Positions 45,126 to 57,068 are shown, counted from the first letter of the stretch. The stretch is DNA of 64,000 nt from Cryptomeria japonica (GCF_030272615.1 NC_081408.1:202268341-202332340), one strand, 5' to 3'. The notes: a model not told the origin generated them from the sequence alone. Translations and numbers: made by a program.

Positions 45126-47446
45126 AGATTTTAGTGTGAGAATTAGTTTATTATTCTTTATTTGTTTATTTCCACTTTATTGGTTAATCGGGAGTTTTAT
45201 TTAGTAATTATTATTTCTGTGTTTTTTAAGGTGGAAGTGGAGTAAGTCTTATGCTTTGCATTAAATCTCTATTTGATTTTCATGCATGCAAGCGTTTTTT
45301 GATTATTATTATTATTTTAAGGATTTTTGCTTTATGTTTTTTTTAAGGCTTTTTGGAGAATTTTGAAGAGATTTTTGGTGCGATTATTCCTGGTGAATTA
45401 TGTATTGGGAGATTTCTTTGTTCGTTGTGGATTTACATTGGCGATTTTTGGATTGTGGTTGCACCTTCGATTCTTTTACCAAATTTAGACCTTTCTTCTA
45501 AATTCCAAGTTGGATGTTTATATTCTTGAATATTATTTTATATCTTTTATTTTTTGAAAAGAAAAAGATTGTCTACTTTTTGTTCGAATTTGTCCTTTGA
45601 GTAGCAGGAGAAAATTAGTATATTACTATTATTGATATTTTCCAAATCAAAATTCTGACTACTATGTAAATATGGATATGTTGGGTATTTGTTGTGTTTT
45701 GTCTCTTGTGTGTATGATTCCTCATAGTTGAAAATAATTCTATATTTTATTTCTTATGTTTGGGAAGTTTGGAGTCGGGTTAATTTATTTTTGAGACTGA
45801 GTTTTGTATGGGATTTGTTGTGTTTTAACTCCCTGTGTTAACTTTGCATGCTATGTAAGAGATTGGTAATATTCTTCTTACTGTTGTAGTTGGTATTCTC
45901 TATTGGGTGGAATTTGTCTACTAAAGTATTTTGGAGTTGGTTTTCAAGTTATACTATGAAGTTTTGTTGGAAAATATATTCAAACTTGTTTATCCATGCT
46001 TCTAAGTTTATACGTTTATTTATGAGTCATTTTGGATATAGTAGAATCTTAATGGTGTTTTGGAAGTCTGTTTTATACACTTTATTTCTTGTCCATGTCA
46101 AAAAAATAATCTTTTGTATATGCACAATTTTAATTTGCAAATGTGCTACTTCATTTTATATATGGTTGATGCCTTTCTTCCATTGGAATATTTTCTCTGC
46201 TTTGGATGTTTGTGAGGGTATTGGATATTTATACTTTTTAGCAATTCTTGTACTATAGATTCTTTGAGTAGTTGTATGTCATGGTTTCCTATTTGTAGCA
46301 GATGATGTATATTTGGATCAAAATATTTGTACATGATGTAATATGTATCATAACTTTTATAATGTTGATTAGGAAAAGGTAGATAATAGTATAATTATTT
46401 TAGGATTATTTGATGAAGTTGTATTTAATGGATTTATTATGTCAGAGTTGTTTAATGGAGTTTATATGATTACTTTTCTATGTTATTTATTTTCAAATAA
46501 GTAATAGTGTTAGTAGAAAAAATTAGTCCTTAATAATTTATGGATGTTGTATATATCTTATTTGTTAATGACATTATGATATCCTAGAGAAATTGGAAAT
46601 TGGAAATTGAAAAATTGGAAGAATGTTATGAAGTCAAGAATGTAAGGGATGTATATATGTTTAACTATTTATTTGATTATTTTTCTTGTGTACTTTAGTT
46701 CACATGTTCATTTTGTCTATGAAATATATAATGAGTAATGAGTTAATGAAGTTCGGTGTGTTGTTGTAATCTTTTAAAAAATAAATTATCTCTACTTTTC
46801 TAGATTATGTGTTAGTTTCTCTAGGGTTTCGTGGAAGGCATTACACATTTACACAATTGGAGAAGACGTAAAATATTGAATTCTTAGAGAACAACATTAT
46901 CGACGATGCTGATGCATGCCACACAAGGCTAGATTGAGCACATTTCTTAGATGCTTCTATTAATTGTAGGAGCAACTTGATGGCAACCAGTCACCCTTAG
47001 AAGGAAAAGTCTCAAATTTTTATTTGTTAATGTGATCAAAGATGATGACTAATGGTATTAGTCTTTACTAATTGTAGTTTAAGTTGAAAATACAATTTGA
47101 AAAGGAATGTCCTTTTCATCATTATGCTATAACTTGACATTTAGATGTGAATAGAAGAATATCAAATGTAATAGATTATTAAAAAGTTGCAGTCACATTC
47201 TTCTTTATGTCCACTTTCTAAATCTTCAATACTAGTTCTACATTTCATGCTATATTTTATTCTATAATATTTTATAATGCCCTTCACATTTGAATCTTGG
47301 AGATGTGTTAATCTTGGTAATGTTATGATAGTGTATCTAGGGATACAAAGTTTGTAGTGGTATTTTTCTTCGAAGTGAGTATTTTATATTCTTTGTGATT
47401 GTACTGCCTTATCATTCATGGTGCATATGGACCACCCACATGTTTG

Positions 47447-47790
47447 AGATGGTGTTCCTAAACATGTTGTTCATTGGTGTTCTTTGCATTGAGATGTGTG
47501 TATGAGACTGTATTATGTTGGTTGTAAGGGCTGATGTATTTTGTTGTAATGATTGTTCATATGATGTACGTGGGTTGGTATTATACCTGATTTTATTATT
47601 CTTCAATTTAATGATTTGTTAGTTGTTTATTTATGATGTTTTGAGGCATTAATGTTTACATTGAAATTAAATAATCATGAAATTTGCATAATTTAAAAGC
47701 AATAAAAATTATATGTTATATTGAACCCCATTGGGTGATTTTCCTATGCTTCAACTATTATGAACATAAACATGTGCACTTGACATTTGT
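47447..47790 (+). repeat. Dispersed repeat, copy 2
   Basis: This is the partner of 29995-30360. Both run from GGTGTTCCT(C/A)AACATGTTG to ACTTGACATTT. The two copies are 17 kb apart in the same orientation with many substitutions. They probably derive from LTRs or another middle-repetitive element. Confidence 0.6.
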
Positions 47791-47974
47791 GGAGAGATTA
47801 TAGGTACGAGGTATTTTTTAACCTAGCTCCACAGGCCTATGTTATACCCCAATGGTGGTTATATGGGAGATGACATATTGTTCATAAGTTTTTATCCCTA
47901 ATAACCATACTCCATTCAAGTATAGTTTCTTGTTATAATGTTTAGTGAGATACCCTAAAAACTATGATTGGTAA

Positions 47975-49191
47975 TGTTAGACAGATCTAATACTGAGAGT
48001 AAACTGAGAGGGGGGTAGGATGAATCAGTTTACCATCAGAAATTAGAAATAATGCATATCAAAACCAATAAACTAGAGTGCAAAGGAACCAACAAAATGA
48101 AGAATGGAACATGAAAGAACAATACACACAACACCAATATTTTGACTTGGAAAAATCGGTAAAGGGAAAACCATGGTGGGAAACCCTACCCACAATTAGA
48201 TAATACCTTTGCAATAGTATGTAAAATTACTATGGGGATTGCACTAGCAATCAAGCCAACCACCTAGAGCTCACTACTCATCACAAAAAGAAGTCTCATT
48301 GTCTTACAAAAACATCAGACTACAATTCGGAAAGAATGAACTATGAAATTAGCATCTCCTAAAGTTTGATGTAGTTCCAATTAAGCACATATGTCAATCC
48401 TACAATACAAAAACCTTCACCAAATCATAAAACACTTGTTCACACATAAAAATTCCTTTCATAATGTAGACATAACCATAGATCTCATCCATCAATATCT
48501 AAATTACATGAATAAGTCACCTATAAATAGAGATCATCAACCTTATTAACAAGGTCGGCTAAACCCTAAACCCATAACCCATAATAACAAAAATTGCATT
48601 ACACGGTATCGTCAGAATATTATTATGATTTACATTACATAGCATGGACCTAAATCAAGTGACCAAACAATTCCATCTATTAGAATTCCGCTCAGACCAA
48701 AATCCAACACGCTTCACCAACCGGTAGAAACCCTTAGTAAAGTAACACAAAAAGTCTAACTGGATCCAAATAGGACCACCATAACACAACGCCAACCAAT
48801 GCAAAATTACCAAAAACTTAGAATATGATCAAGAAGAACCTTCAATATGATATAAACTGATTCCATAAGCTAGACCAAAATAATCTAACCAAAACACCAA
48901 ATATCTCTTACCGGTAAAGCTAACCAGTATCGAGAAATACCAATTGGGAACATAAGCGATAGTTACTAGACAACCAAAATATGAAACAACATAATATGGC
49001 AAACAAATAACCATCTAGAGTAAGCATCCAAAACCGATTTCAAAGATCTAATCATAGTAGATCGGAATCATAGCCAAAACCAAGATGATCACCAAGACTA
49101 ATCGGGATAGGCCCAACCGGGATAGTCTCCAATTAGGACATACTATTGACATCAGTGACAACACTTAACCAAATCCAACATATTGCAAACA
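47975..49191 (-). repeat. Copia F 3' LTR
   Basis: It starts TGTTAGACAGATCTAATAC and ends ATATTGCAAACA. It contains the ACTGAGAGGGGGG...TGAATCAG phrase and the TGGAAAA...GGTAAAGGG...AAACC phrase shared with LTR B. It is followed by AATCTCCCCCTTT, the polypurine tract, on the right. Confidence 0.75.
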
Positions 49192-49203
49192 ATCTCCCCC
49201 TTT
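49192..49203 (-). other. Copia F polypurine tract
   Basis: The minus strand reads AAAGGGGGAGAT directly before the LTR start TGTTTGCAATATG, preceded by CATCAGTGAC. Confidence 0.75.
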
Positions 49204-49399
49204 GTCACTGATGGCAACACTGAATGTGAAAAACATCAAAGTGCCAAGGAATGTCAACAATCTCCCTCAAATATATGACTAGTTTTCACATGAATACTAC
49301 CTCTCCCCCTTTGACATCAATGATAAAGGATGGATACCAAATAAAAAATATTGAACCAAACAACTAACTATTCCCCCTGAGTAGTAGCACCATCTCATC

Positions 49400-50130
49400 A
49401 ACCTCGATCAAATAAAATATCTGATAAGCTTACCAGATTGATGCATTCTTGCATCTTTAAGTCTCTTCTAGAAGGTTGGTAACCCCCAATTGATCTTTGA
49501 TATATTAAAAATTATCTTTAGGCAATGGTTTAGTTATAATATCTAAAATATGCTCCTTAGTAGGCACATAAACCAATTTTACTTCCATTTCTTTAACCTT
49601 TTCCTTCAAGAAATTGTACCTTATAGAAATGCGTTTTTATTTGGAATTAAATATCAGATGCTTTGACATATCAATAGCCATAGTATTATCATAGTGAATA
49701 ACAATAGGCTCATAATAACTTACCCTTATATCTTTTAACATTTGTTTCATCCATAAAATCTGAGTACAGTTCGTAGCAACAACTACATATTCCACTTCAA
49801 CAGTAAATAATGAAGTACATGATTGTTTCTTGCTAAGCCATGAAACCAACTTCTTCCCAAGAAAGAATGCACTACTGGTAGTGCTCTTCATGTCATCCAC
49901 ATCTCCTGCCCAATCAGAATCTGTATATGCACATAATCTGAAGTCATCATTATTTGGAAACCATAACCTGACGTATTTTGTACCTGCCAAATACCTGAAT
50001 ATCCTCTTAACAACAATATCATGAGTTTCTCTAGGATCTGACTGAAATCTAGAGGCAATACAAACAACATTCATAATATTAGTTCTAGACAAAGTTAAGT
50101 ACAACAATCCACCAATCATTGATTTTTATC
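49400..50130 (-). pseudogene. Copia F RNase H
   Basis: The open part (50119-49637) gives GGLLYLTLSRTNIMNVV, RFQSDPRETHDIVVKRIFRYL, AYTDSDWAGDVDDMKSTTSSAFFLGKKLVSWLSKKQ, VEVEYVVVATNCTQI and VIHYDNTMAIDMSKH. The Asp of TDSDW, the Glu of VEVEY and the Asp of YDN are present. The C-terminal part to about 49400 is frameshifted. Confidence 0.8.
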
Positions 50131-51110
50131 TACTTGGATTCACTTTTGGGGATTCATCATCCTTTGACAATTTGCAACGAGTTATCATAGGATTACCAAC
50201 ATGTTTGGAATTCTCAAGTCCAAATTTCTTAAGTTACTCCTTCACATACCTAGTTTGACAAATGAAATACCTTTATCAGTCTGAGTAATCTGCAAACCTA
50301 AGAAAAATTTCATCTCACCAATCATAGACATTTCAAATTCATTCTTCATATCATTAGCAAATTTCATGCATAGACTATCTTCTCCTCAATAAATGATATC
50401 ATCCACAAACACTTCTATGATCAGTATGTCTTCATGCTCAATTTTGTAATATAGGTTACTATCAACATTACCTTTGCTAAAACCAAGCTTAGAAAGATAT
50501 TTGTCCAATCTAGCATACCATTCCCTAGGGGCTTGTTTTAGTCCATATAAATATTTCTTCAATCTACAAACCATGTCCTTGCCTTCTGATATAAAATCCA
50601 TCGGGTTTCTCAATGCAAACTTCCTCTTCAAGATCTCCATTTAGAAATAAGCATTTGACATCCATCCGATACACTTTGTAGTTCTTGTGTACAGCATAAG
50701 AAAGAAAAAGTCTTATCGCTTCAATTATTGCAACTAGGGCATAAGTCTCACCATAATCAACTCCTTCCTATGAATAATCTTTCTAAACCAATCTAGCCTT
50801 GTTCCTCATAATTGGATCTTCATCATTCAATTTATTCCTGTAAACTCATTTAGTTCCAATAATGTTCTTGTCTTTAGGTCTAAGAACTAGTACCCATGTC
50901 TTATTATTTTCAATCTGATCTAATTCTTCTTCCATTGCTTTTGTCCAATTTTGATCTTTTCTTTCTTCAATAAATGATTCCAATTCAATTTGATAAATCA
51001 AACATACTTCTTCAGTAGCTAACCTTCTCCTAGTCATCACACCTTTGCTTTTATCTCCAATGATTTGATCTTTAGAATGATTTAGTTTCACATACCTAGG
51101 AGTGTTTAAA
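50131..51110 (-). pseudogene. Copia F reverse transcriptase
   Basis: From 51091 leftward: KLNHSKDQIIGDKSKGVMTRRRL, MEEELDQIENNKTWVLVLRPKDKNIIGTK. A broken middle follows, then MVCRLKKYLYGLKQAPREWYARLDKYLSKLGFSKG and FVDDIIY at about 50390. Several stops (for example after FVDDIIY) inactivate it. The upstream end coincides with the LINE 2 junction. Confidence 0.8.
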
Positions 51111-51115
51111 TTTTA

Positions 51116-52130
51116 TTGGGAATTTCTTCTATTAAGGAAGCTAGAACTTTGAAGAATGCTAGTGATCATTATAGAAAAGCATCTGGTCAGTTGATAAATT
51201 GGAGTAAAATCTATCTTTTCTTTTTCAATACCCTAGAGATTAGACAGAGAAGTATTGTGGATATTCTAGGTTGTGTTATTAGTTCTTTTCCTTCCACTTA
51301 TTTGGGCCTCTGCCTTTTCTTGAAACCATCAGATTCTTTTTGGTTGTATTTTATTGATAGATTCAATAAAAATTTGACTGTATGGAAAGGTTCTTTATTA
51401 AGTCAAGTTGGGAAAGTTCAACTTTTGAAGTCAACTCTTCAAAATCTCCCTATCTATGCTCTTAGTCCCTTCCAAATTTCCTAAAGTTATTGAAAGAATT
51501 TAGAAGCAGTTCTTTTGGTTTGGGGTAGAGGAGAAAAAACATATGCCTCTTCTTTCTTGGGAGAGTGTTTATATACCTAAAGTTGGAGGAGGCCTAGGTG
51601 TTCAAAGTATCCGATCCTTTAATCAAGCTCATTTGGCTAAACAGATTTGGAGAATTTTTTAAAACAACTGTGAATGGAACTTGATCTGGCGTAGTAAGTA
51701 TTTGTTCTACTCCCCCTCTTTGAAATAATTTTTTGATGTGGATGCTCTCCATTCTGGTTCTTTTCTTTGAAATAATGTACTTAAGGCTAGGGAGGTTGCT
51801 TCATAGGGAGGTTTTTGGAAGCTAGGAGATGACAAGAGTATTAGATTTTGGGAAGATTCCTTGCCCTGTTTTGGTCCTCTCCGTGATCTTCCATATTTTT
51901 CTTCTTTTATGGATGTTTGTAAAGATTCTTTTAGTGTTTTTGTTTGTGATTAACAGAGATATTCTAGGTGGGGTAATATTTTAGAGGCTTTTCCTCCCTT
52001 GCTTCCTATCCAACTATCTTTTTGCTCTTGTTTCCTTGTCTGAACTCTAAGGACTCTTTGATTTTGAAGGGGACTTTTTCTCGCCGCTTCTTGGTGGCAT
52101 CTGTTATTTTTTTGTTGTCTTTTTCTCCTT
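51116..52130 (+). pseudogene. LINE 2 RT C-terminal domain
   Basis: It is open to 51484: GISSIKEARTLKNASDHYRK, ASGQLINWSKIYLFFFNTLE, GCVISSFPSTYLGLCLFLKP, KNLTVWKGSLLSQVGKVQLLKSTLQNLPIYAL. This is the plant L1-type thumb region. The sequence then continues in shifted frames with FGVEEKKHMPLLSWESV-like and GGLGVQSIRSFNQAHLAKQIW-like phrases to about 51670, and further decayed connector sequence. Confidence 0.75.
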
Positions 52131-52560
52131 CTCCCCCCCCTACTGAGTGAAATCTTGGGTGAAGAAACTTATTCCTAATGCCAACATCTTTTTTTGGCTA
52201 ATGCTTCAGAATAAAATTCTTACTATTGATAATTTATGTAAAAGGGTTTTTTTGCTCCCTAATAGATGTTTTTTTGCTTGCAAGAGGAGGAATTTGTTTC
52301 TCATTTGATTCTTCATTGCTCTTTTGCCTTTGAAATTTGGAGTTGTGTGTTCCAAAAGTGGTGCCTTAGTTGGGTCTTCCCTCAGCATATTTTGGATTTC
52401 TTTCAACAATGGAGATACCCCTCTTCTAATCCTTCCATCAAGTTGCTATGGTCCTTTATTTTCCCTCATGTTTCTTAGGGACTTTGGAAGGAGAGAAATA
52501 ATTGAGTTTTTAGAGACTCCTCTCTCCCCCCTAATGTGGTTGCTGAAAAGATCTACAAGG
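52131..52560 (+). pseudogene. LINE 2 zinc-binding (zf-RVT) region
   Basis: It gives WVKKLIPNANIFFWLMLQNKILTIDNLCKR, LLPNRCF, and then in shifted frames CLQEEEFVSHLILHCSFAFEIWS. The C...EE....HLxxHC pattern with W is the zf-RVT module that follows LINE RT in plants. Frames change near 52270 and 52340. Confidence 0.65.
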
Positions 52561-52709
52561 CTATTTCTGAGAATATTAATATGGTCTTCAATGATGGATC
52601 CTTGTACTCCTCAAACCTAATCAATGACTTTGAGATTATTGTTTCTAAGGAATGGAGATTGGTTGTTCCTAAATATCATAGATAGAGGCATAAGACTAGA
52701 GATAAGTAT

Positions 52710-53246
52710 GTGTGGAATTTCAATCCTTCAGATTGGGTTAAAATTAATTTTTATGGGGCAGCTAAGGGAAATCCTAGGCTGGCTGGGTGTGGTGGGGTGA
52801 TAAGGGATGAGAATGGTAGGTGTATTGCAAAAATGGCACTCCCCATGGGTACACAGACCAACCACCTTGCTGAAGCCATGGGAACCTTCCAAATTTTGCA
52901 AATTGCTAAGCAACTTCAATGCAAGAAAGTGTGGATTGAGGGAGACTCGAATAATATTATTCAATGTCTTAAGGGGAAAAGTTCACCTTCATGGATGATT
53001 GAAAATATTAATAATGCCTCCAAGAATATAATCAACACTTTTGAGCAGTCTTATATTTCTCATAACTATAGAGAAGATGATTTTGTAGCAGACTATTTCG
53101 CTAACACAAGGGTTAGAATTAACACTGGGAAGGTGTGGTTTAATGAAGAAACCTTGGATTTTGAGGTTCGGTCACTCCTTATGCCAGATCGAACACATGG
53201 TAGATATGAGGATATCCCTACAATTTTTGATGATGAGAGTTATTAA
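52710..53246 (+). pseudogene. LINE 2 RNase H
   Basis: A 178-residue open frame begins MWNFNPSDWVKINFYGAAKGN. The first catalytic Asp (usually NFDGA) is Tyr. It continues GCGGVIRDENGRCIAKM, TNHLAEAMGTFQILQIAKQL (Glu present), WIEGDSNNIIQCLKG (Asp present), INTFEQSYISHNYREDDFVADYFAN, and ends PTIFDDESY then a stop. It is of RVT_3 type, as in plant LINE ORF2 C-termini. The lost first Asp predicts no activity. ORF X starts about 200 bases downstream. Confidence 0.85.
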
Positions 53247-53429
53247 TTTTGTCATCATTTTATGGCAAGTGTTTGGAATGGCTTCCTTAAGTTGCTATTA
53301 TTACTGCTAGACTTCGCAAGCTTTATGGGTGTTATTTGACTTTGAAATCATTGCTGGTTTTTATGCTACAAACCATGTTCTTCTGAAGTGGGCTATCTCT
53401 AAGCTGATTTTTAATACCATTGGGGTCAG

Positions 53430-55050
53430 TGGCGCCGGGTGGAACCTCCTAACTGTGCTAAGTGGAAGAAGAATCCTACCATTTTGGCATATATTATAGA
53501 AGGGGGGAGTGGCGATTTTTTTGGAGAAGTTGCATGTGCATAACCAGAGTCTATGAGACAATTTGTGAAGGGGTGGAAGGATGGTCAGGTGTATCTATTT
53601 GGTATGGTGACTGAGATTAATGAAGAACTTATTGCTGAAGTGACGAGCATGTCTATGGAGGGGATTAAGTTTTATGTAGACAGAAAAATCTTTGATGCTG
53701 TTGTGAAGAGATTCCCCAAGAAGGAGAAGGAACATGAATGCTTGGTGAAAGCCAATAAGACCCATTTTGAGATGAAGTAGATTAAAGCCATATGGTGGGG
53801 GCTTTTAAAGGTGATTATGGAGTTCTTAACTCTAGACGGTAGGTTCCCTAAAATTTACGGGTATCACTTTATGTTCCTTAACCATTTTTGTCACAATGAG
53901 AAAATGTCATTCTCATTTTATTTGTTGTCTTCTTTGAATGCAAGTATTGATGATTTCAAGGAAATCCCCCATGTTAATCTTATTTTACACCAAGGTTTAG
54001 TTGCTCTGATTTTTGAGCATTTGAAAGCTAGGGCTTCTGAAAACCCTAGTAAGCCATCCCCTATTTCTATTGAAAATATTGATGGTAGTGAGGAATCATT
54101 TTTAGAAGGATGAGAAAGTTATAGTGATGATGGAGATTATGCCCCTCATTCTAGAAAAATGGCCAGAACTGGGGCAAAGATGGTTGTTGCGGGTGTGAGT
54201 AAGGGTTCCCTTGGTGTTGGTGGGGAAGGCTCGAGTAAACGCCCTAAGGGTAAATCTCAAAAATCCACTTTGAAGGTTTCAGATAGCTCTGATGACCAGG
54301 ATTCCATGGACCAAACTCAAAATGTTCAAATGTCATATCCCTCTCATGGCTCAGACAAGAATTCTCAAGATTCGACGGATTTTCATCCTAAACGGGAGAT
54401 ACCATTGGATGTGCTTAATGTCACCAAAAATAGCTCATTGGAGGATTTTTGTCTTTTCAGATGGGTATTCTATCAAATCAAAAACAGCAATCTTAAGTAG
54501 CGGTATTTATCTTCCAAGATGGAAGTAATGAAAGCTAATGTTAAAGATTTGTCACATAGTACTGTGAGAGCTCACCCTGTCGATGCTCATAAAAAGATGG
54601 TTGAGGGTACTTCAACTGGTGTTTTGTGCACTGAAAGTAAAAAACATGCGATGACAGATTGTTTGGCCAAGAATATGGAAGCTACTTAACGTGTTAAGGA
54701 AATATCTGACAAAAAAATTATGGATATGGAGGCCAGAATTGCAAAGTGTGAGACTACCCTCAGGGGAATTATGGAAACTAGTTAGAACATTGTGAAGGCT
54801 TTTGTAGACACCATGTCTACCATGGTTAGCAAGCTAGAGAAAGCTCATATGGACAAGGTTGTTGTGGATGTGGATAAGGAGATGGTTGTTGGCGCTAATG
54901 ATTCAGGTCCTTCGAGAAAGCGTACTCATGCCAGTACGAAGAAGAAAGCCATAGAACTACCCTAGGACATTCTAGACTTGAAGAATGTCACAAAGAAGAT
55001 GCACCATCTTAGTGCTGGTGATGAGGAGAACTTTAAAAATCTAGGTTAAT
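53430..55050 (+). pseudogene. LINE 2 ORF X (unknown protein downstream of RNase H)
   Basis: It begins near WRRVEPPNCAKWKKNPTILA and continues KGWKDGQVYLFGMVTEINEEL, KFYVDRKIFDAVVKRFPKKE, then (after a TAG) IMEFLTLDGRFPKIYGYHF-MFLNHF and VALIFEHLKARASENPSKPS. An acidic-to-basic Ser/Lys-rich middle follows (SSKRPKGKSQKSTLKVSDSSDDQD). The C-terminus is helical and interrupted (DKKIMDMEARIAKCETTLRG, MSTMVSKLEKAHMDK), with a basic patch (PSRKRTHASTKKKA). The length is about 530 codons with at least six stops. The layout matches LINE 1 ORF X throughout. Function is unknown; nucleic-acid binding and coiled-coil assembly are guesses from composition. Confidence 0.55.
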
Positions 55051-55262
55051 CTTTTTCTATTGTTGGTTCTATGCTATAATGCTGGCATTTTGCTGTTTTT
55101 GTGCACTGAGCGGTCTTTTGTTTTTCTTTTGTTGTCTCTTAGTCCCGTTTGGTTGTTTCTGTTGTGATTTTGTTATGATTGGATTCTATTTGATCTATCT
55201 TTTGTAATCTGATGTAAAGGGTTTCGAGGTCCCTTCAAAACCTATTTGTCCAGTAATTAAAA
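55051..55262 (+). other. LINE 2 3' UTR and end
   Basis: A T-rich stretch ends TTTTGTAATCTGATGTAAAG, GGTTTCGAGGTCCCTTCAAAACC, then ATTAAAAATAAATTTATTATAAAAAA. The AATAAA-like and A-rich end fits a LINE 3' terminus. It is similar to the minus-strand end at 33105-33150. Confidence 0.55.
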
Positions 55263-55559
55263 ATAAATTTATTATAAAAAATAGTCTTAAGAGTGGAGAA
55301 CCAACAACATATCATATACCTTAAACAAAAATATCAAAAACACCAAAAAATAGATATTAGAGCCTAGAAAAAGAGTTGGCTCTAGTCTTCAATGATGGAA
55401 TTGAATAGTTCCTTATGTTTCTTTTCCTTGCCATCATCTTTGCCAAGCTCCTTATCCTATAGAAAACAAAGCATTATGGTTGATCTATGCATGAATTCAA
55501 AGTTGAATTCGGAAATGTTCAACAACTTACTTTTAGCTCTAGCACCTTAACCTTAAGAA

Positions 55560-56118
55560 CCTACAGTTAAATAGTGATAGTATCACATTTGGTAGAGGTG
55601 TGGGAATCTCTAAGCCTACGTCTGTAGGGGTAGTCTTAGTGCTCTCAAAGTCTTGTAAGTTGGTGTCCTTAGATTGGTTGTTTGTGGTGTTAACCAAGTT
55701 GTTCCTATCATCCCCAGTATCTCCATACTCTCCCTCAAAATTAAATGACCCTCATTACCAAGATCAACATTGACCACCTCCTTACCCTTAGTCATGGGGT
55801 GGCCTACAAGTCTATTGGACCTTCTGGGGTTAGCATAATTGGTATCCTTAACCTACTCCTCTCTATTATTCTTATCTATCTCCTCCTCTGTATTATTTTT
55901 ATCAATCCACAATTGGGTCTTCATTTTATTAGTAGGGGGCATACTTTGTTTCCCCAATTTACCCCTTTTACCAATATTATGAGAGAGGTTGTCTTTGAGA
56001 TCACAGAGACCTTGAGCTGCCATGTTGTGCCAAGTGGAGGAGTTTTAGCAGTGGATTTTTCACTATGGGAGGTAGGTAAGTTAGAGGTAGTAGGAGTGAC
56101 AAGAGCTTTACTAGCCAA
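55560..56118 (-). pseudogene. Unrecognised decayed ORF
   Basis: The minus strand reads as protein-like text in two or three overlapping frames: ASKALVTPTTSNLPTSHSEKS (56118 onward); then LKDNLSHNIGKRGKLGKQSMPPTNK, KNNTEEEIDKNNREE, NYANPRRSNRLVGHPMTKG; then, shifted, GDTGDDRNNLVNTTNNQSKD and FESTKTTPTDVGLEIPTP. It has hydrophilic, Asn/Thr/Lys-rich character like a LINE ORF1 linker, but no domain is identified. It lies just downstream of LINE 2 in opposite orientation. Confidence 0.25.
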
Positions 56119-56439
56119 ATTGCTAATAGGAGGTAATGCAAAACCCCCTTAATTTTTTAGAAAAGGTGCAATAGTGTGCCCAACCAAACACAAACACACA
56201 GAGGTACAAAACACTAGAGCTCATATTGGACAATAGTGTGCCTAATGAGACATATACACACAAAGGTAGATATAAGCATGTAAGTTTAAATCTACAACAA
56301 ATCTTCAAATGAACCTAAAATCACTATCTCAATCCAATAACGTAGCTCACTCCAATCTTCTAACTCCTTATAACAACTTGATGTGTACTTCTTATATTTA
56401 TTTCTCTTGTCACATTTCACTTGTTATGCTAATATAATT

Positions 56440-57068
56440 TTTAAGTTTATACTTGTTTATTCAAATTAAATCTAGCATGTATTAATACATTTCAAACAAT
56501 TTTTTTATTATTAAAAGTTAAACAACTAATGAGAAAATTATTTTTTACACAACAATGAAAATCTTATCTACTCGTCAATGGGCCCTTGGACAATTGTTGA
56601 AGTTGAAAGGTTCTTAATGAGCCCACTAGGGATCAAGTCTTAATGAGTGCAAGGCTCCAACATCATAATGGATGAAATCTCTATCGTAACCCAATCAAAT
56701 TTGGTGGAATGGATATCCCTATCCTTTGCTCTTAGGCAAATTTGGTGGAATGGATATCCCTCAGTCCTTGGCTCTTACACAAAGAGGTTTAGCCTAAGGC
56801 TTGCGGTCCTATATTGGGTGGCTAAAATGACTTTGTGAAGTTTATACTTTTTTACTCAAATTAAATCTAGCATGCATTAATACATTTAAAACAAAAGCTT
56901 TTTATTAAAAATTAAACAACTAATGAGAAATTTTTTTCCACAACAATGAAAATCTTATCTAATCGTCAATGGGCAATTGGTCAATTGGTGAAGTTGAAAG
57001 GTTCTTAATGAGCCCACTAGGGATCAAGTCTTAATGAGTGCAAGACTCCAACATCATAAGGGATGAAT
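56440..57068 (+). repeat. Local direct duplication (about 230-base units) with an inner repeat
   Basis: 56440-56669 and 56838-57068 match: TATACTTG(T)TTTA, AAATTAAATCTAGCATG, then GAAGTTGAAAGGTTCTTAAT, GAGCCCACTAGGGATCAAGTC and CTCCAACATCATAA. Between them a 40-base unit (AAATTTGGTGGAATGGATAT...CTTGGCTCTTA) is itself duplicated at 56697 and 56741. There is no coding content. The 56119-56439 flank shows nothing recognisable. Confidence 0.85.

Larger units (their letters stand above)
44120..47446. other. AT-rich non-coding stretch
   Basis: There is no supported gene in 3.3 kb. It holds a (TG) microsatellite, a TTTATTG-type repeat run and pyrimidine-rich sequence. The open frame at 45890-46258 on the plus strand is Trp/Phe/Tyr-rich and typical of chance frames in T-rich DNA. 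Around 44535-44620 short phrases (AGGTACTAGGCATT, CATAGCTTCACAC) recall 47805-47845, perhaps a diverged shared repeat. Confidence 0.5.
47975..51110 (-). mobile_element. Copia F: 5'-truncated Ty1/copia element
   Basis: It consists of one LTR (47975-49191), a polypurine tract (49192-49203) and leftward RNase H and RT remnants up to 51110, where the sequence changes abruptly into LINE 2. Integrase, protease, gag, primer site and 5' LTR are absent. I do not find them on the far side of LINE 2, so they were deleted or lie elsewhere. It is closest in motifs to copia B. Confidence 0.8.
51111..55262 (+). mobile_element. LINE 2: 5'-truncated L1-type retrotransposon with RNase H and ORF X
   Basis: Rightward order: RT C-terminal domain, zinc-binding region, RNase H (52710-53246), ORF X (about 53430-55050), 3' end. 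It begins inside RT just after where the VDD box would be and abuts copia F. It has the same domain order as LINE 1 with clear similarity in ORF X and 3' end, so the two are members of one family. Target duplications are not convincing. Confidence 0.75.

Noticed and set aside
45890-46258. 122-codon plus-strand open frame
   Set aside because: Phe/Trp/Tyr-rich composition follows from T-rich DNA. No motif or homologue is recognised and nothing suggests expression.
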